Source of the DNA: a candidate division GN15 bacterium
GTDB taxonomy: Bacteria; Zixibacteria; MSB-5A5; GN15; FEB-12
Length of the DNA: 7,716 nt
NCBI GenBank assembly: GCA_014729205.1
Contig: WJKG01000117.1
Coordinates: 1 to 7,716 of the forward strand
Reading direction: 5' to 3'
The notes beneath the pieces were generated by a model, which was not told the DNA's origin, did not search any database, and saw only the letters and a list, made by a program, of their open reading frames with translations. The stretch's first letter is position 1, and each line of letters opens with the position of its first letter. The position numbers and the translations under genes are program-made. Shown here in pieces: positions 1 to 7,245 of this stretch.

Positions 1-678
1 CGTTCGGTCAGCTCCAAATGTGGCTCTGCTGATCTGCTGGAGGCTATGGGGGGGAAGATCGATGCGCAGCCAATCGACGTCCAAAGGCACATTGACGAGG
101 TCGGTTTTGGCTTTATGTTCGCCCCGTTGTTTCACCCTGCCATGAAGCATGCCGCCGGTCCACGAAAGGAACTTGGGGTCAGGACCGTGTTTAACCTGCT
201 GGGGCCGATGACCAATCCTGCCGGCGTAAAGCGCCAGATTGTCGGTGTCTACGACAAGACTGTCATGCGCCTGATGGCCGAAGTGCTCATGCTGACCGGT
301 TCGGAGCATGTCTTGGTAGTTCATTCTCACGATGGGCTCGATGAGTTTTCGGTTTGTGCTGCGAGTGATTTCGTGGAAGTTCGCGATTGCAAACTCAAAG
401 AGGGCACAATGGCGCCAACGGATGTCGGTCTGACTCAGCATCCGGCTGAATCGCTCGGTGGCGGGAATCCCGACCAGAATCTGGGCATTCTCAAAGGTAT
501 TCTTGACGGCGAACAAGGTCCCTACGGTGACGCGGTTGCGTTCAACGCCGGGGCAGTGCTGTACGTCGCAGGTCTATCTGCCACTCTCAAGGACGGAGTT
601 GGGCAGGCGCTGGAAGTCATGAACAATGGCAAGGCGGCCAAGAAACTCAATCAGTGGGTCGAGTGTTCTCACAACTAA
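1..678 (+). CDS. trpD: Anthranilate phosphoribosyltransferase, 5'-truncated by window edge
   Basis: TrpD transfers the phosphoribosyl group of PRPP to anthranilate, giving phosphoribosylanthranilate, the second step from chorismate to tryptophan in the cytoplasm. The reading frame is open from base 1, so the visible 225 residues are the C-terminal two thirds of a protein usually near 340 residues. The N-terminal helical domain and the GTGGD PRPP loop lie outside. Visible family motifs, in order, are RSVSSKCGSADLLEAMG (bases 1-51), the FAPLFHPAMKHAAGPRKELG block (about 118-177), RTVFNLLGPMTNP (about 181-219) and the metal/PRPP-binding DGLDE acidic pair (331-345). The C-terminal segment NAGAVLYVAG closes the fold. 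The usual VVHGxDGLDE reads VVHSHDGLDE, a mild Gly-to-Ser change. The ATG at 46 is an internal methionine, not the start. The stop TAA (676-678) overlaps the ATG of the transporter gene by one base. The identification is very secure. Confidence 0.97.
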   Translation, partial: RSVSSKCGSADLLEAMGGKIDAQPIDVQRHIDEVGFGFMFAPLFHPAMKHAAGPRKELGVRTVFNLLGPMTNPAGVKRQIVGVYDKTVMRLMAEVLMLTGSEHVLVVHSHDGLDEFSVCAASDFVEVRDCKLKEGTMAPTDVGLTQHPAESLGGGNPDQNLGILKGILDGEQGPYGDAVAFNAGAVLYVAGLSATLKDGVGQALEVMNNGKAAKKLNQWVECSHN

Positions 679-2003
679 TGGCTACGAGGACCAAAGGAAA
701 CGAATCCGAGACATACAAACCCGGTGTGCCCGGTCGCCTGATTGGGGGCATCAAGCACTACATCAGCGATATCCGTCGCTTCTCTCGCAATGTAAGATTG
801 TACCTACTCGGTTCGGCCCTGATGGGACTGAACTTCCAGGTCTTTCTTGTCCTCTTTAATCTCTACCTAAAGGAACTGGGTTATCCCGAGGGTGATATCG
901 GGCAGTTCATTTCCGCGCGTGCGGTGGGGATGACAATGGTGGCAATCCCGGCAGCGATCCTCCTTGGTCGGCTGCGTCTAAAGCCGTTTCTGCTCACCAG
1001 TTGTGTGCTGCTGGCCATCTTCAGTTTCGTGATGGTGACGTACCCTGTCTATCACATCATGCTGATGTTCGCCATCCTGGCAGGCATGTCGTTCGCCATC
1101 TTCAGGGTCGCTGGTGGACCGTTCTTCATGCGCAACTCCACTAAAGTCGAGCGTACCCATGTCTTCTCATTCTCGTTTGGTATGATGCTCCTTGCCGGCA
1201 TGATTGGCTCAGTAGGGTCGGGCGAGTTAGCAGCAGCGATTGGCGACTACTATGGTGATATCGTCCTCGGCTACAAGTATGCCCTGTACATAGGTATCGC
1301 CGTAGCCTTGCTGGCTCTGGCACCGTTCGCATTGATCGAGGCGGCGCGCCCGTCGAAAGATGAAAATCGTATCCGGCTCAACCGTGAACAGCTCAGAAGG
1401 CGTGGGAAATTCTACTTCAAGATCATGCTCGCAAATCTGATCATAGGCTCCGGTGCCGGACTCGTGATACCATTTCTGACGCTGTACTTCCGGGATCGCT
1501 TTGGTCTGCCACCGGATGCGATCGGGAAGTACTACGCACTGGTGCATTTCTCGATGTTGGCCGGAACGCTCATAGGACCGGTGCTCGCGAGGCGGTTCGG
1601 GCTGGTACGGACAGTAGTCATGACCCAGCTCGCCTCGATACCATTCATGCTGATTCTCTCTTATAGCTACATTCTGCCGCTTTCAGTAGCCGCATTTGTT
1701 GTCCGTGGTGGTCTGATGAATCTGGGGGTACCCATCACCAATAACCTCGGTATGGAACTGGCCGAAGAGAACGAGCAGGGATTGGCTAACGCCCTGCTGA
1801 TGATTGCCTGGACCGGTTCCTGGATGTTCTCCTCTGTCATCGGGGGGCACCTGATCGAGGCCTATGGGTACACCGTGGCGATGAATATAACGGTAACATT
1901 GTATGTGACATCCTCGATTGTCTTCTATAGCTTCTTCCGAAAGGCCGAAGTGCACTCCGAGAAAGAACACGCCTGGGTGATTGTGCGGGAGAATGTCATA
2001 TGA
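678..2003 (+). CDS. Major facilitator superfamily transporter embedded in the trp operon, substrate unknown
   Basis: This is a 441-residue polytopic inner-membrane protein. I count 12 probable transmembrane helices at about residues 41-66, 76-98, 103-122, 125-146, 163-188, 200-221, 246-271, 283-304, 309-328, 331-352, 367-391 and 397-420. A charged cytoplasmic loop (222-245) separates the two six-helix halves, the classic MFS layout. A basic N-terminal tail of about 40 residues precedes helix 1. The motif A region between helices 2 and 3 (LGRLRLKPFLL) is degenerate, and FNLYLKELGYPEGDIG after helix 1 resembles uncharacterised MFS proteins. I chose the ATG at 678 because it overlaps the trpD stop (TAATG). 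A GTG at 654 in frame would add eight residues. Neither start has a good Shine-Dalgarno site, so coupling to trpD translation is likely. The gene also overlaps trpC by ATGA. Position suggests export or uptake of tryptophan or an aromatic intermediate, but this is inference only. Family call is firm; substrate is unknown. Confidence 0.9.
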   Translation: MATRTKGNESETYKPGVPGRLIGGIKHYISDIRRFSRNVRLYLLGSALMGLNFQVFLVLFNLYLKELGYPEGDIGQFISARAVGMTMVAIPAAILLGRLRLKPFLLTSCVLLAIFSFVMVTYPVYHIMLMFAILAGMSFAIFRVAGGPFFMRNSTKVERTHVFSFSFGMMLLAGMIGSVGSGELAAAIGDYYGDIVLGYKYALYIGIAVALLALAPFALIEAARPSKDENRIRLNREQLRRRGKFYFKIMLANLIIGSGAGLVIPFLTLYFRDRFGLPPDAIGKYYALVHFSMLAGTLIGPVLARRFGLVRTVVMTQLASIPFMLILSYSYILPLSVAAFVVRGGLMNLGVPITNNLGMELAEENEQGLANALLMIAWTGSWMFSSVIGGHLIEAYGYTVAMNITVTLYVTSSIVFYSFFRKAEVHSEKEHAWVIVRENVI

Positions 2004-2776
2004 GCGATATCCTCACCAGGATTGCCATGAACAAGCGGATCGAGGTGGATGATCTGAAAATCGAACGGCCGTTCGATTCGATCCGGATCGAGCCACAGCC
2101 CGACGCTGCCTTCCCATTCCGGAATGCTCTGGCAGGCGATAGCATCAACATCATCGCTGAGTTGAAAAAGGGGTCGCCCTCTCGCGGGGTACTCAAAGAG
2201 GATTTCGATGTGAAGGCTATGGCGCGTCAGTATCGCGACGGTGGTGCTGCTGCCCTCTCAGTGCTGACCGATCGCAAGTTCTTCTACGGTCGACCGGAAT
2301 ACATGGCCGAGGCCAAACAGGCGACAGAGTTACCAATCCTGTGCAAGGAGTTTATACTCGATCGCTGGCAATTGCATTTCGCACGCCGCATGAAGGCCGA
2401 TGCCGTCCTGTTGATCGCTGCACTTCTGGCCGAACCCGTTCTGAAGGAGTTCATCGAAGAGGGAGAGTCGATCGGACTGGACTGTCTGGTCGAAGCCCAT
2501 AACGAGGCGGAGGTCGAAGCTGCCGTCAGTGCCGGAGCGCGGGTAATCGGCGTCAACAACCGCAACCTGAAGACGTTCGAAGTGTCTCTGGAAGTCAGCG
2601 AGATACTGGCCAGGCTCATTCCCGAGCACTGTATCAAAGTGGCTGAGTCCGGTATCTTCGCTCATGACGACATAAGCAGGCTTCAACAAGCCGGTTACAA
2701 CTGCTTCTTGATTGGCGAGTCCCTGGTAACCAGTCACAACCCGCCAGCGCTTTTGCGCCGGTTGCGAGGTGTCTGA
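2000..2776 (+). CDS. trpC: Indole-3-glycerol phosphate synthase
   Basis: TrpC closes 1-(2-carboxyphenylamino)-1-deoxyribulose 5-phosphate with loss of CO2 and water to indole-3-glycerol phosphate, the substrate of TrpA. The 258-residue length is typical of a stand-alone (not TrpF-fused) enzyme. The (beta/alpha)8 barrel motifs are present: IIAELKKGSPSRG (E54, K56), LCKEFI with catalytic K116, CLVEAHNEAE (E165), IGVNNRNLKTFEV (N186), VAESGI (E216, S217) and FLIGESL near the phosphate site. These align with the catalytic Glu/Lys/Lys/Glu/Asn/Glu/Ser set known from the Sulfolobus enzyme, so the protein should be active. Its ATG overlaps the transporter stop as ATGA, and GGGAG at 1987-1991 lies 8 bases ahead, a good ribosome site. 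Codons 20-31 contain two abutting perfect palindromes (separate entry) in the poorly conserved stretch before the first barrel strand. Confidence 0.98.
   Translation: MSDILTRIAMNKRIEVDDLKIERPFDSIRIEPQPDAAFPFRNALAGDSINIIAELKKGSPSRGVLKEDFDVKAMARQYRDGGAAALSVLTDRKFFYGRPEYMAEAKQATELPILCKEFILDRWQLHFARRMKADAVLLIAALLAEPVLKEFIEEGESIGLDCLVEAHNEAEVEAAVSAGARVIGVNNRNLKTFEVSLEVSEILARLIPEHCIKVAESGIFAHDDISRLQQAGYNCFLIGESLVTSHNPPALLRRLRGV
2059..2091. repeat. Two abutting perfect palindromes inside the 5' end of trpC
   Basis: Bases 2059-2078 form a perfect 20-bp palindrome with half-site AATCGAACGG and its reverse complement directly joined. Bases 2078-2091 form a perfect 14-bp palindrome (TCGATCC then GGATCGA) sharing one base with the first. 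Both are seen directly. They lie about 60-90 bases into trpC, over codons encoding KIERPFDSIRIE, a variable linker. As RNA, each could fold into a short hairpin. The function is unknown, and they may be coincidental codon use, though a 20-bp perfect palindrome is rarely expected by chance in a window this size. Confidence 0.6.
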
Positions 2777-3414
2777 TGGTGAATTTCGATATCAAAGTCT
2801 GCGGTATAACGCGTGTGGAAGACGCACGCAAAGCGGCGCATCTGGGAGCGAGGTTGATCGGCCTGATCTTCTATCCCAAATCACCGCGTTATGTGACAGT
2901 CGATCAAGCCCGTGACATCAGCCAGGGGATTGAAGGAGAGATCTCCCGCGTTGGTGTGTTTGTAGACGCTACCGTACAAGAGATGGACAGTATTGCCAGC
3001 AAAGTCGGCCTGGAGTACCTTCAGGTGCACGGGGCTCTTGGCGACGGCGACCTGCTGGATATTCATACTGCCGGTTTGCGGGTGATTCGGCCGTATCATA
3101 TACAGCACGTGACAGACTATGATCAAGTATACCGATCAAAGGCCGATTATGTGATGCTGGATAACGCCACGAAGGCAATGCCGGGCGGGACCGGGAAGAC
3201 ATTCGACTGGTCGCTTCGGCCACCCCGGCCAATTCGCAACCTGGTGTTGGCGGGTGGTATCAACGAGAGCAATATTGAAGACGGCGTCCGCCTCTTCACT
3301 CCGGCGGTTGTGGACGTGAACTCTGGAGTGGAAAGCGAGCCGGGAATGAAGTCACCGGAGAAAATGGAGCGCCTGTTCGAGATATGTGCGAGGTTACAGT
3401 GTGAGCAGAGCTAA
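2776..3414 (+). CDS. trpF: Phosphoribosylanthranilate isomerase
   Basis: TrpF carries out the Amadori rearrangement of N-(5'-phosphoribosyl)anthranilate to the 1-deoxyribulose form used by TrpC. The 212 residues match the usual length of a monofunctional enzyme. The motifs are ordered as in the family: KVCGITR with the general base Cys9, GLIFYPKSPRYV (29-40), VGVFVD (59-64), YLQVHG (81-86), YVMLDN with the general acid Asp129, GGTGKTFDW (137-145), LAGGIN (158-163) and VDVNSGVESEPGMKS (179-193) for phosphate binding. The start ATG overlaps the trpC stop (TGATG), and GAGGT at 2766-2770 lies 5 bases upstream. Its last codons are overlapped by the start of trpB, which is consistent with coupled translation. 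Confidence 0.97.
   Translation: MVNFDIKVCGITRVEDARKAAHLGARLIGLIFYPKSPRYVTVDQARDISQGIEGEISRVGVFVDATVQEMDSIASKVGLEYLQVHGALGDGDLLDIHTAGLRVIRPYHIQHVTDYDQVYRSKADYVMLDNATKAMPGGTGKTFDWSLRPPRPIRNLVLAGGINESNIEDGVRLFTPAVVDVNSGVESEPGMKSPEKMERLFEICARLQCEQS
3390..3394 (+). promoter_or_regulatory. Ribosome binding site that decides the trpB start
   Basis: GAGGT lies 6 bases before the GTG at 3401. The alternative in-frame GTG at 3386 has no comparable purine-rich stretch at the right distance and would add five residues with no family match. This favours 3401 as the trpB start, inside the last codons of trpF. Confidence 0.55.
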
Positions 3415-4615
3415 GAACAGACCCCGGAGAGGACCGGATCGGAAGGGTCGGTTTGGAGCGTTCGGTGGTCGATACGTACCCGAGACAGTTATGATGGCCC
3501 TGAACGAGTTGGAGCAGGGTTACCGAAAGCTGCGCCGTGAAAAGTCGTTCACAGCCGAACTGAAGAGTACGCTTGCGGATTTTGTCGGTCGTCCGACGCC
3601 CCTGTATTTCGCGGAACGCTTCACAAACCATGTGCGCGGCCCGAGAATCTGGTTCAAACGAGAGGACCTCACCCACACTGGCGCTCATAAGATCAACAAC
3701 ACGGTGGGGCAGATTTTGCTCGCCCGGCACATGGGCAAAGAGCGCATCATCGCCGAAACCGGTGCCGGCCAGCACGGTCTGGCGACAGCAACAGTCTGTG
3801 CCCGATTCGGTCTGCCGTGTATTATCTACATGGGTGCGGAGGATATCGAGCGCCAGGCCCCGAATGTGCAGAAGATGAACCTGCTGGGTGCAGAGGTCCG
3901 TGAGGTTACCTCCGGTTCGGCAACACTCAAGGACGCAACCAGTGAGGCACTTCGCGACTGGGTAACCAACGTACGCGACACCTTCTATATCATTGGCTCG
4001 GTGGTTGGTCCGCATCCGTACCCCATGATCGTCCGGGATTTCCAGGCCGTCATTGGTCGAGAAACTCGCCGTCAGGCGCGTCGTGCTTTTGGAAAGCTGC
4101 CATCGGCACTGATTGCCTGTATCGGTGGCGGTTCTAATGCGCTGGGGATGTTCCATCCCTTCGTCAGTGATAAGAAAGTGGCCATGTACGGTATTGAAGC
4201 CGCCGGCAAAGGGCTGCGAAGCGGTCTGCATGCCGCCACCTTGTCCAAAGGAAAGCCGGGGGTGTTGCATGGCTCGTTCAGTTACTTGATCTATGACCGC
4301 GATGGTCAGATCATCCTGCCACATTCTGTATCGGCCGGTCTGGACTATCCCGGTGTCGGCCCGGAGCACTCATACCTGAAGGATATCGGCCGCGTCATGT
4401 ATCACTCGGCCACCGATAAACAGGCGATCGAGGCATTCGAAGAGGTGACTCGACTGGAGGGGATCGTTCCTGCTATGGAAACTTCGCACGCGCTGGCATG
4501 GCTGGTTCGCAACAGTGACCGCTTCAAAAAGGGTGACAACGTCGTAGTGTGCTTTTCGGGGCGTGGTGACAAGGATATGCCCATCTACGATCGCTGGCAG
4601 CGGGAGAAATCATGA
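3401..4615 (+). CDS. trpB: Tryptophan synthase beta subunit
   Basis: TrpB is the PLP-dependent subunit that condenses indole, channelled from TrpA, with L-serine to give tryptophan. With the GTG start at 3401 it has 404 residues, normal for the TrpB1 type that pairs with TrpA. Key elements are FGAFGGRYVPET (18-29), GRPTPL (63-68), HTGAHKINN with the PLP Schiff-base Lys97, AETGAGQHG with catalytic Glu119, the PLP phosphate loop GGGSNA (242-247), the COMM-domain motif SAGLDYPGVGPEHS (311-324), EGIVPAMETSHA (353-364) and FSGRGDKD with Ser386 near the PLP ring nitrogen. The short Arg/Lys-rich N-terminus (about 16 residues) is somewhat longer and more basic than usual. The start lies within trpF (14-bp overlap), and the stop overlaps trpA as ATGA, the usual arrangement for subunits made in equal amounts. 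All catalytic residues are intact. Confidence 0.98.
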   Translation: MSRAKNRPRRGPDRKGRFGAFGGRYVPETVMMALNELEQGYRKLRREKSFTAELKSTLADFVGRPTPLYFAERFTNHVRGPRIWFKREDLTHTGAHKINNTVGQILLARHMGKERIIAETGAGQHGLATATVCARFGLPCIIYMGAEDIERQAPNVQKMNLLGAEVREVTSGSATLKDATSEALRDWVTNVRDTFYIIGSVVGPHPYPMIVRDFQAVIGRETRRQARRAFGKLPSALIACIGGGSNALGMFHPFVSDKKVAMYGIEAAGKGLRSGLHAATLSKGKPGVLHGSFSYLIYDRDGQIILPHSVSAGLDYPGVGPEHSYLKDIGRVMYHSATDKQAIEAFEEVTRLEGIVPAMETSHALAWLVRNSDRFKKGDNVVVCFSGRGDKDMPIYDRWQREKS

Positions 4616-5397
4616 ATCGTATCGCCCGCTGCATCGACGAGTCGGGTGCCGGCAAGCTGCTGGTACCGTTTTTCACCGGTGGATTCCCGAGCATGCGGCA
4701 ATCCATGCGTTTTGTTGAGATTGCCGCTGGAGCCGGTGCCGACATGATTGAGATAGGGGTTCCGTTCTCTGACCCGATGGCCGACGGTCCTCAGATTCAG
4801 TACTCATCGCAGAAGGCACTTGATAACGGTGTTTCACTCAAGAGTATACTTGAGGGTGTAGCCACGCTGCGCAAGCGTATCAATACACCGATCCTCTTGA
4901 TGGGTTATTATAACCCATTGTTGGCTTTTGGTGAAAAACGCTTCATGAAGCAGGCCTCCCAGGCCGGGGTGGATGGCCTGATTGTGCCGGATGTGCCGGT
5001 AGACGAGGCTGCCGACTTCAAGCGCCGAGCAGAAGAACATGATCTGTCGACAGTCTTCCTTGTCGCTCCCACTACCAGCGAGGATCGGATTAAAGTAATT
5101 GACAACAACTGCAGCCATTTCGTATATGCCGTAACCGTGGCCGGAGTCACGGGAGCTCGTCGCGGCTTCGGCTCGGATACCTTCGACTATTTGTCCCGTC
5201 TCAAGGTGCAATTGCGCAAACCGTTTGTGGCGGGATTTGGTGTATCCTCCCCGGAGGCAGCCCGGAAACTGGTCCGGTTTGCCGATGGCGTTGTGGTAGG
5301 ATCAGCGCTGGTAAAGACCATCCGCGAAGCGCGCAACCGGGCTGCTTCTGAGAAGGACGTAGCGAGGTTCATTGATAGTCTTCGCCGGGCGCTGTAA
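4612..5397 (+). CDS. trpA: Tryptophan synthase alpha subunit
   Basis: TrpA cleaves indole-3-glycerol phosphate to indole and glyceraldehyde 3-phosphate and passes indole through the tunnel to TrpB. The 261 residues are close to the family norm. The barrel motifs are clear: FFTGGFPS (20-27), IEIGVPFSDPMADGP holding the catalytic Glu47 and Asp58, LLMGYYNP (95-102), GLIVPDVP (122-129), VYAVTVAGVTGAR with Tyr172 (the loop normally ends GVTG), and AGFGVSSPE plus VVVGSALV for the phosphate pocket. The start ATG overlaps the trpB stop, with GGGAG at 4602-4606 five bases upstream. It is the last gene of the compact trp block, with the next gene 20 bp away. Nothing suggests loss of function. Confidence 0.98.
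   Translation: MNRIARCIDESGAGKLLVPFFTGGFPSMRQSMRFVEIAAGAGADMIEIGVPFSDPMADGPQIQYSSQKALDNGVSLKSILEGVATLRKRINTPILLMGYYNPLLAFGEKRFMKQASQAGVDGLIVPDVPVDEAADFKRRAEEHDLSTVFLVAPTTSEDRIKVIDNNCSHFVYAVTVAGVTGARRGFGSDTFDYLSRLKVQLRKPFVAGFGVSSPEAARKLVRFADGVVVGSALVKTIREARNRAASEKDVARFIDSLRRAL
5099..5128 (+). promoter_or_regulatory. Possible sigma70-like promoter inside trpA
   Basis: A perfect TTGACA (5099-5104) is followed after 18 bases by TATATG (5123-5128), which matches four of six positions of the -10 consensus. It points toward argS, whose start is about 290 bases downstream, and could give argS a trp-independent transcript. It lies wholly within trpA coding sequence, so the match may be chance. No experimental or comparative support is available here. 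Confidence 0.2.
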
Positions 5398-5417
5398 GGC
5401 AGGCGAGTGAGAGGCAG

Positions 5418-7232
5418 ATGAGTTTCAAGGACAACTATCAAGCGGAGTTTGCCCGTGCGGCCGAAAAGGCCTTTCCGGTTGCATATCCCGATACTCCCTC
5501 GAGCAATCTAAACGCAGAGAGCATCTTCGGCATGCTCGGCCTGCCCAAGGATCACAAAATGGGCCGGTTCTGCCTGCCTGTCTTTCGGTTTGCCAAAGAG
5601 CTCAAGACCAAACCACCCGAGATCGCCCAGGAGCTCTGCGACGCAATGAATGACATACTTGCGGCCGAGAGCTCCGATATCCGCTGCGAGGCTGTCGGCG
5701 GGTTTGTCAACGCTCGCATCGACCCGGCCAATATGGCTCGGAGCACCCTGTCCGACATCCTTGAGCAGGGCGAGCGGTTTGGACTGAGCGATGAAGGCAA
5801 GGGCCAGACGACACTGGTCGAGTACAGCTCCTGTAACATCGCCAAACCGTTTGGCATTGGACATCTTCGTACGACCATCATTGGCAACTCCCTGCGGTTG
5901 ATCTTCCAGAAGCTCGGTCATACTGTTGTCGGCATCAATTATCTGGGGGACTGGGGCACCCAGTTCGGCAAACTGATTGTCGCCTATCGCCTGTGGGGTG
6001 AAGGGCTGGATCTCACTGAGAACGCCGTCGAAAAGCTATATGGTCTGTACGTCCGCTTCCACAAGGAAGCCGAGGACAACCCGGAGCTTGATGAGCAGGC
6101 GCGCGAAGCCTTCAAGCAACTCGAAGAAGGCAACGCCGAAGAACAGAAGCTGTGGGAGCGATTTCGGACGCTTTCGCTCAAGGAGTTCGAACGCATCTAC
6201 GCTCTCATGGGGATCGAGTTCGATTGGATCACCGGCGAGGCGTTCCTTAACGACAAGATGGAGCCGGTTATAGAGCGCTTCCGTAAGGCTGGGTTGACCT
6301 CCATATCTCGCGGGGCGGAAGTGGTAGACCTGCATGACGAACAACTGCCACCATTGTTGCTCCGCAAGGCCGATGGGGCCACGCTATACGCCACGCGCGA
6401 CCTTGCCGGCCTGCTGTATCGCTGGGACACATGGTACTTCTCGCTGATGCTGTATGTCGTGGCAACGTCGCAGTCGGACCACTTCAAGCAGGTCTTCAAG
6501 GCGGTTGATTTACTCGAGCAGGCCGAAGGCATACCGGAGGAAGAACGTGCCAGCGCCCGGGTGGCGCATGTTGATTTCGGCTGGGTCAAGTTCATGGATA
6601 CGGCCACCGGATCGGCACAGATGATGTCCACACGGAAGGGAAATATCGTTTTTCTCGAGGACGTCATTGCCAAGGCTAAAGCATTGGCCCGCGAGCGGAT
6701 CCTCCAGCGTAATCCCGATACTGAGGACATCGATAAGACAGCCCATATGATCGGAGTTGGCGCGATTGTCTTCTCTCAATTCATGGCCAAACGACAGAAA
6801 GACATCAGTTTCGACTGGGATCAGGTGCTCAGCTTCGAGGGTGAGACTGGTCCCTATCTGCAGTACACCCATGCCCGTCTGTGCTCGCTGCTTCGCCACT
6901 ATGAGGCTGAAGTGCCCAGCGCCTTTGATCCTGCCTACCTGGGTGGTGAGGAAGAGCAACGCGTTGTCGAGTTGCTGTACGATTTTCCGCGGGCATTACA
7001 CGATGCGGCGGGAAACTTCGATCCGTACTATATCGGTACCCATCTGCTCAAGCTCTCGGCAGCCTTCAACAAAGTCTATCAGCGTAAGGACGAGCAGGGG
7101 AAAATCGACAAAATTATCTCAGAGGACCACGCCGAGCGCACTCAGGCTCGTATAGTATTGGTTAAGGCAGTGCAAACGGTGGTCGGTGAGGGCCTCAGGC
7201 TTCTCGGGATACCGGCGCCGCAACAGATGTAG
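5418..7232 (+). CDS. argS: Arginyl-tRNA synthetase
   Basis: ArgS is a cytoplasmic class I synthetase that charges tRNA-Arg with arginine using ATP. The 604 residues are a little longer than the common 550-590. In order: an N-terminal additional (Add-1) tRNA D-loop-recognition domain (about 1-110, with VNARID at 97-102), the catalytic Rossmann fold starting at EYSSCNIAKPFGIGHLRTT (135-153), NYLGDWGTQFGKL (174-185), a charged helical insert (about 215-255), YATRDLA (334-340), SDHFKQVF (353-360), the KMSKS-equivalent MSTRKGN (403-409), and a C-terminal helical anticodon-binding DALR domain (about 480-604) ending in the typical LRLLGIPAPQQM. The HIGH signature reads GIGH (146-149): the first His is Gly, and the usual SSPN is SSCN. 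AGAGG at 5410-5414 lies only 3 bases before the ATG, a short spacing. The gene follows trpA by 20 bp, so read-through from the trp operon is likely. The identification is secure. Confidence 0.97.
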   Translation: MSFKDNYQAEFARAAEKAFPVAYPDTPSSNLNAESIFGMLGLPKDHKMGRFCLPVFRFAKELKTKPPEIAQELCDAMNDILAAESSDIRCEAVGGFVNARIDPANMARSTLSDILEQGERFGLSDEGKGQTTLVEYSSCNIAKPFGIGHLRTTIIGNSLRLIFQKLGHTVVGINYLGDWGTQFGKLIVAYRLWGEGLDLTENAVEKLYGLYVRFHKEAEDNPELDEQAREAFKQLEEGNAEEQKLWERFRTLSLKEFERIYALMGIEFDWITGEAFLNDKMEPVIERFRKAGLTSISRGAEVVDLHDEQLPPLLLRKADGATLYATRDLAGLLYRWDTWYFSLMLYVVATSQSDHFKQVFKAVDLLEQAEGIPEEERASARVAHVDFGWVKFMDTATGSAQMMSTRKGNIVFLEDVIAKAKALARERILQRNPDTEDIDKTAHMIGVGAIVFSQFMAKRQKDISFDWDQVLSFEGETGPYLQYTHARLCSLLRHYEAEVPSAFDPAYLGGEEEQRVVELLYDFPRALHDAAGNFDPYYIGTHLLKLSAAFNKVYQRKDEQGKIDKIISEDHAERTQARIVLVKAVQTVVGEGLRLLGIPAPQQM

Positions 7233-7245
7233 GGATACACGATTA

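Noticed and set aside
654..677. GTG at 654 as the transporter start
   Set aside because: It would add eight residues and overlap trpD by 25 bp without a ribosome site; the ATG at 678 with a TAATG junction is the simpler choice, though not proven.
626..859. Short + strand frame overlapping the trpD end and the transporter start
   Set aside because: Different frame from two well-supported genes, with no family features; a shadow.
3296..4369. Long open frame (357 codons) on the minus strand opposite trpB
   Set aside because: It lies almost wholly antisense to a catalytically intact trpB. The translation shows no recognisable domain, and long antisense frames are common opposite GC-rich genes.
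4900..4918. Perfect 19-bp inverted repeat (9-bp arms, ATGGGTTAT, around one central T) within trpA
   Set aside because: It encodes the highly conserved TrpA motif MGYYNP, so protein constraint plus codon choice can produce the symmetry; no regulatory role is needed.
5461..5478. Near-palindrome around AAAGGCCTTT at argS codons 15-20
   Set aside because: One mismatched pair interrupts it and the perfect core is only 10 bp, which is expected by chance.
6197..6730. Antisense open frame of 177 codons opposite argS
   Set aside because: Low-complexity Ser/Arg-rich translation typical of an antisense shadow; no start context or family resemblance.
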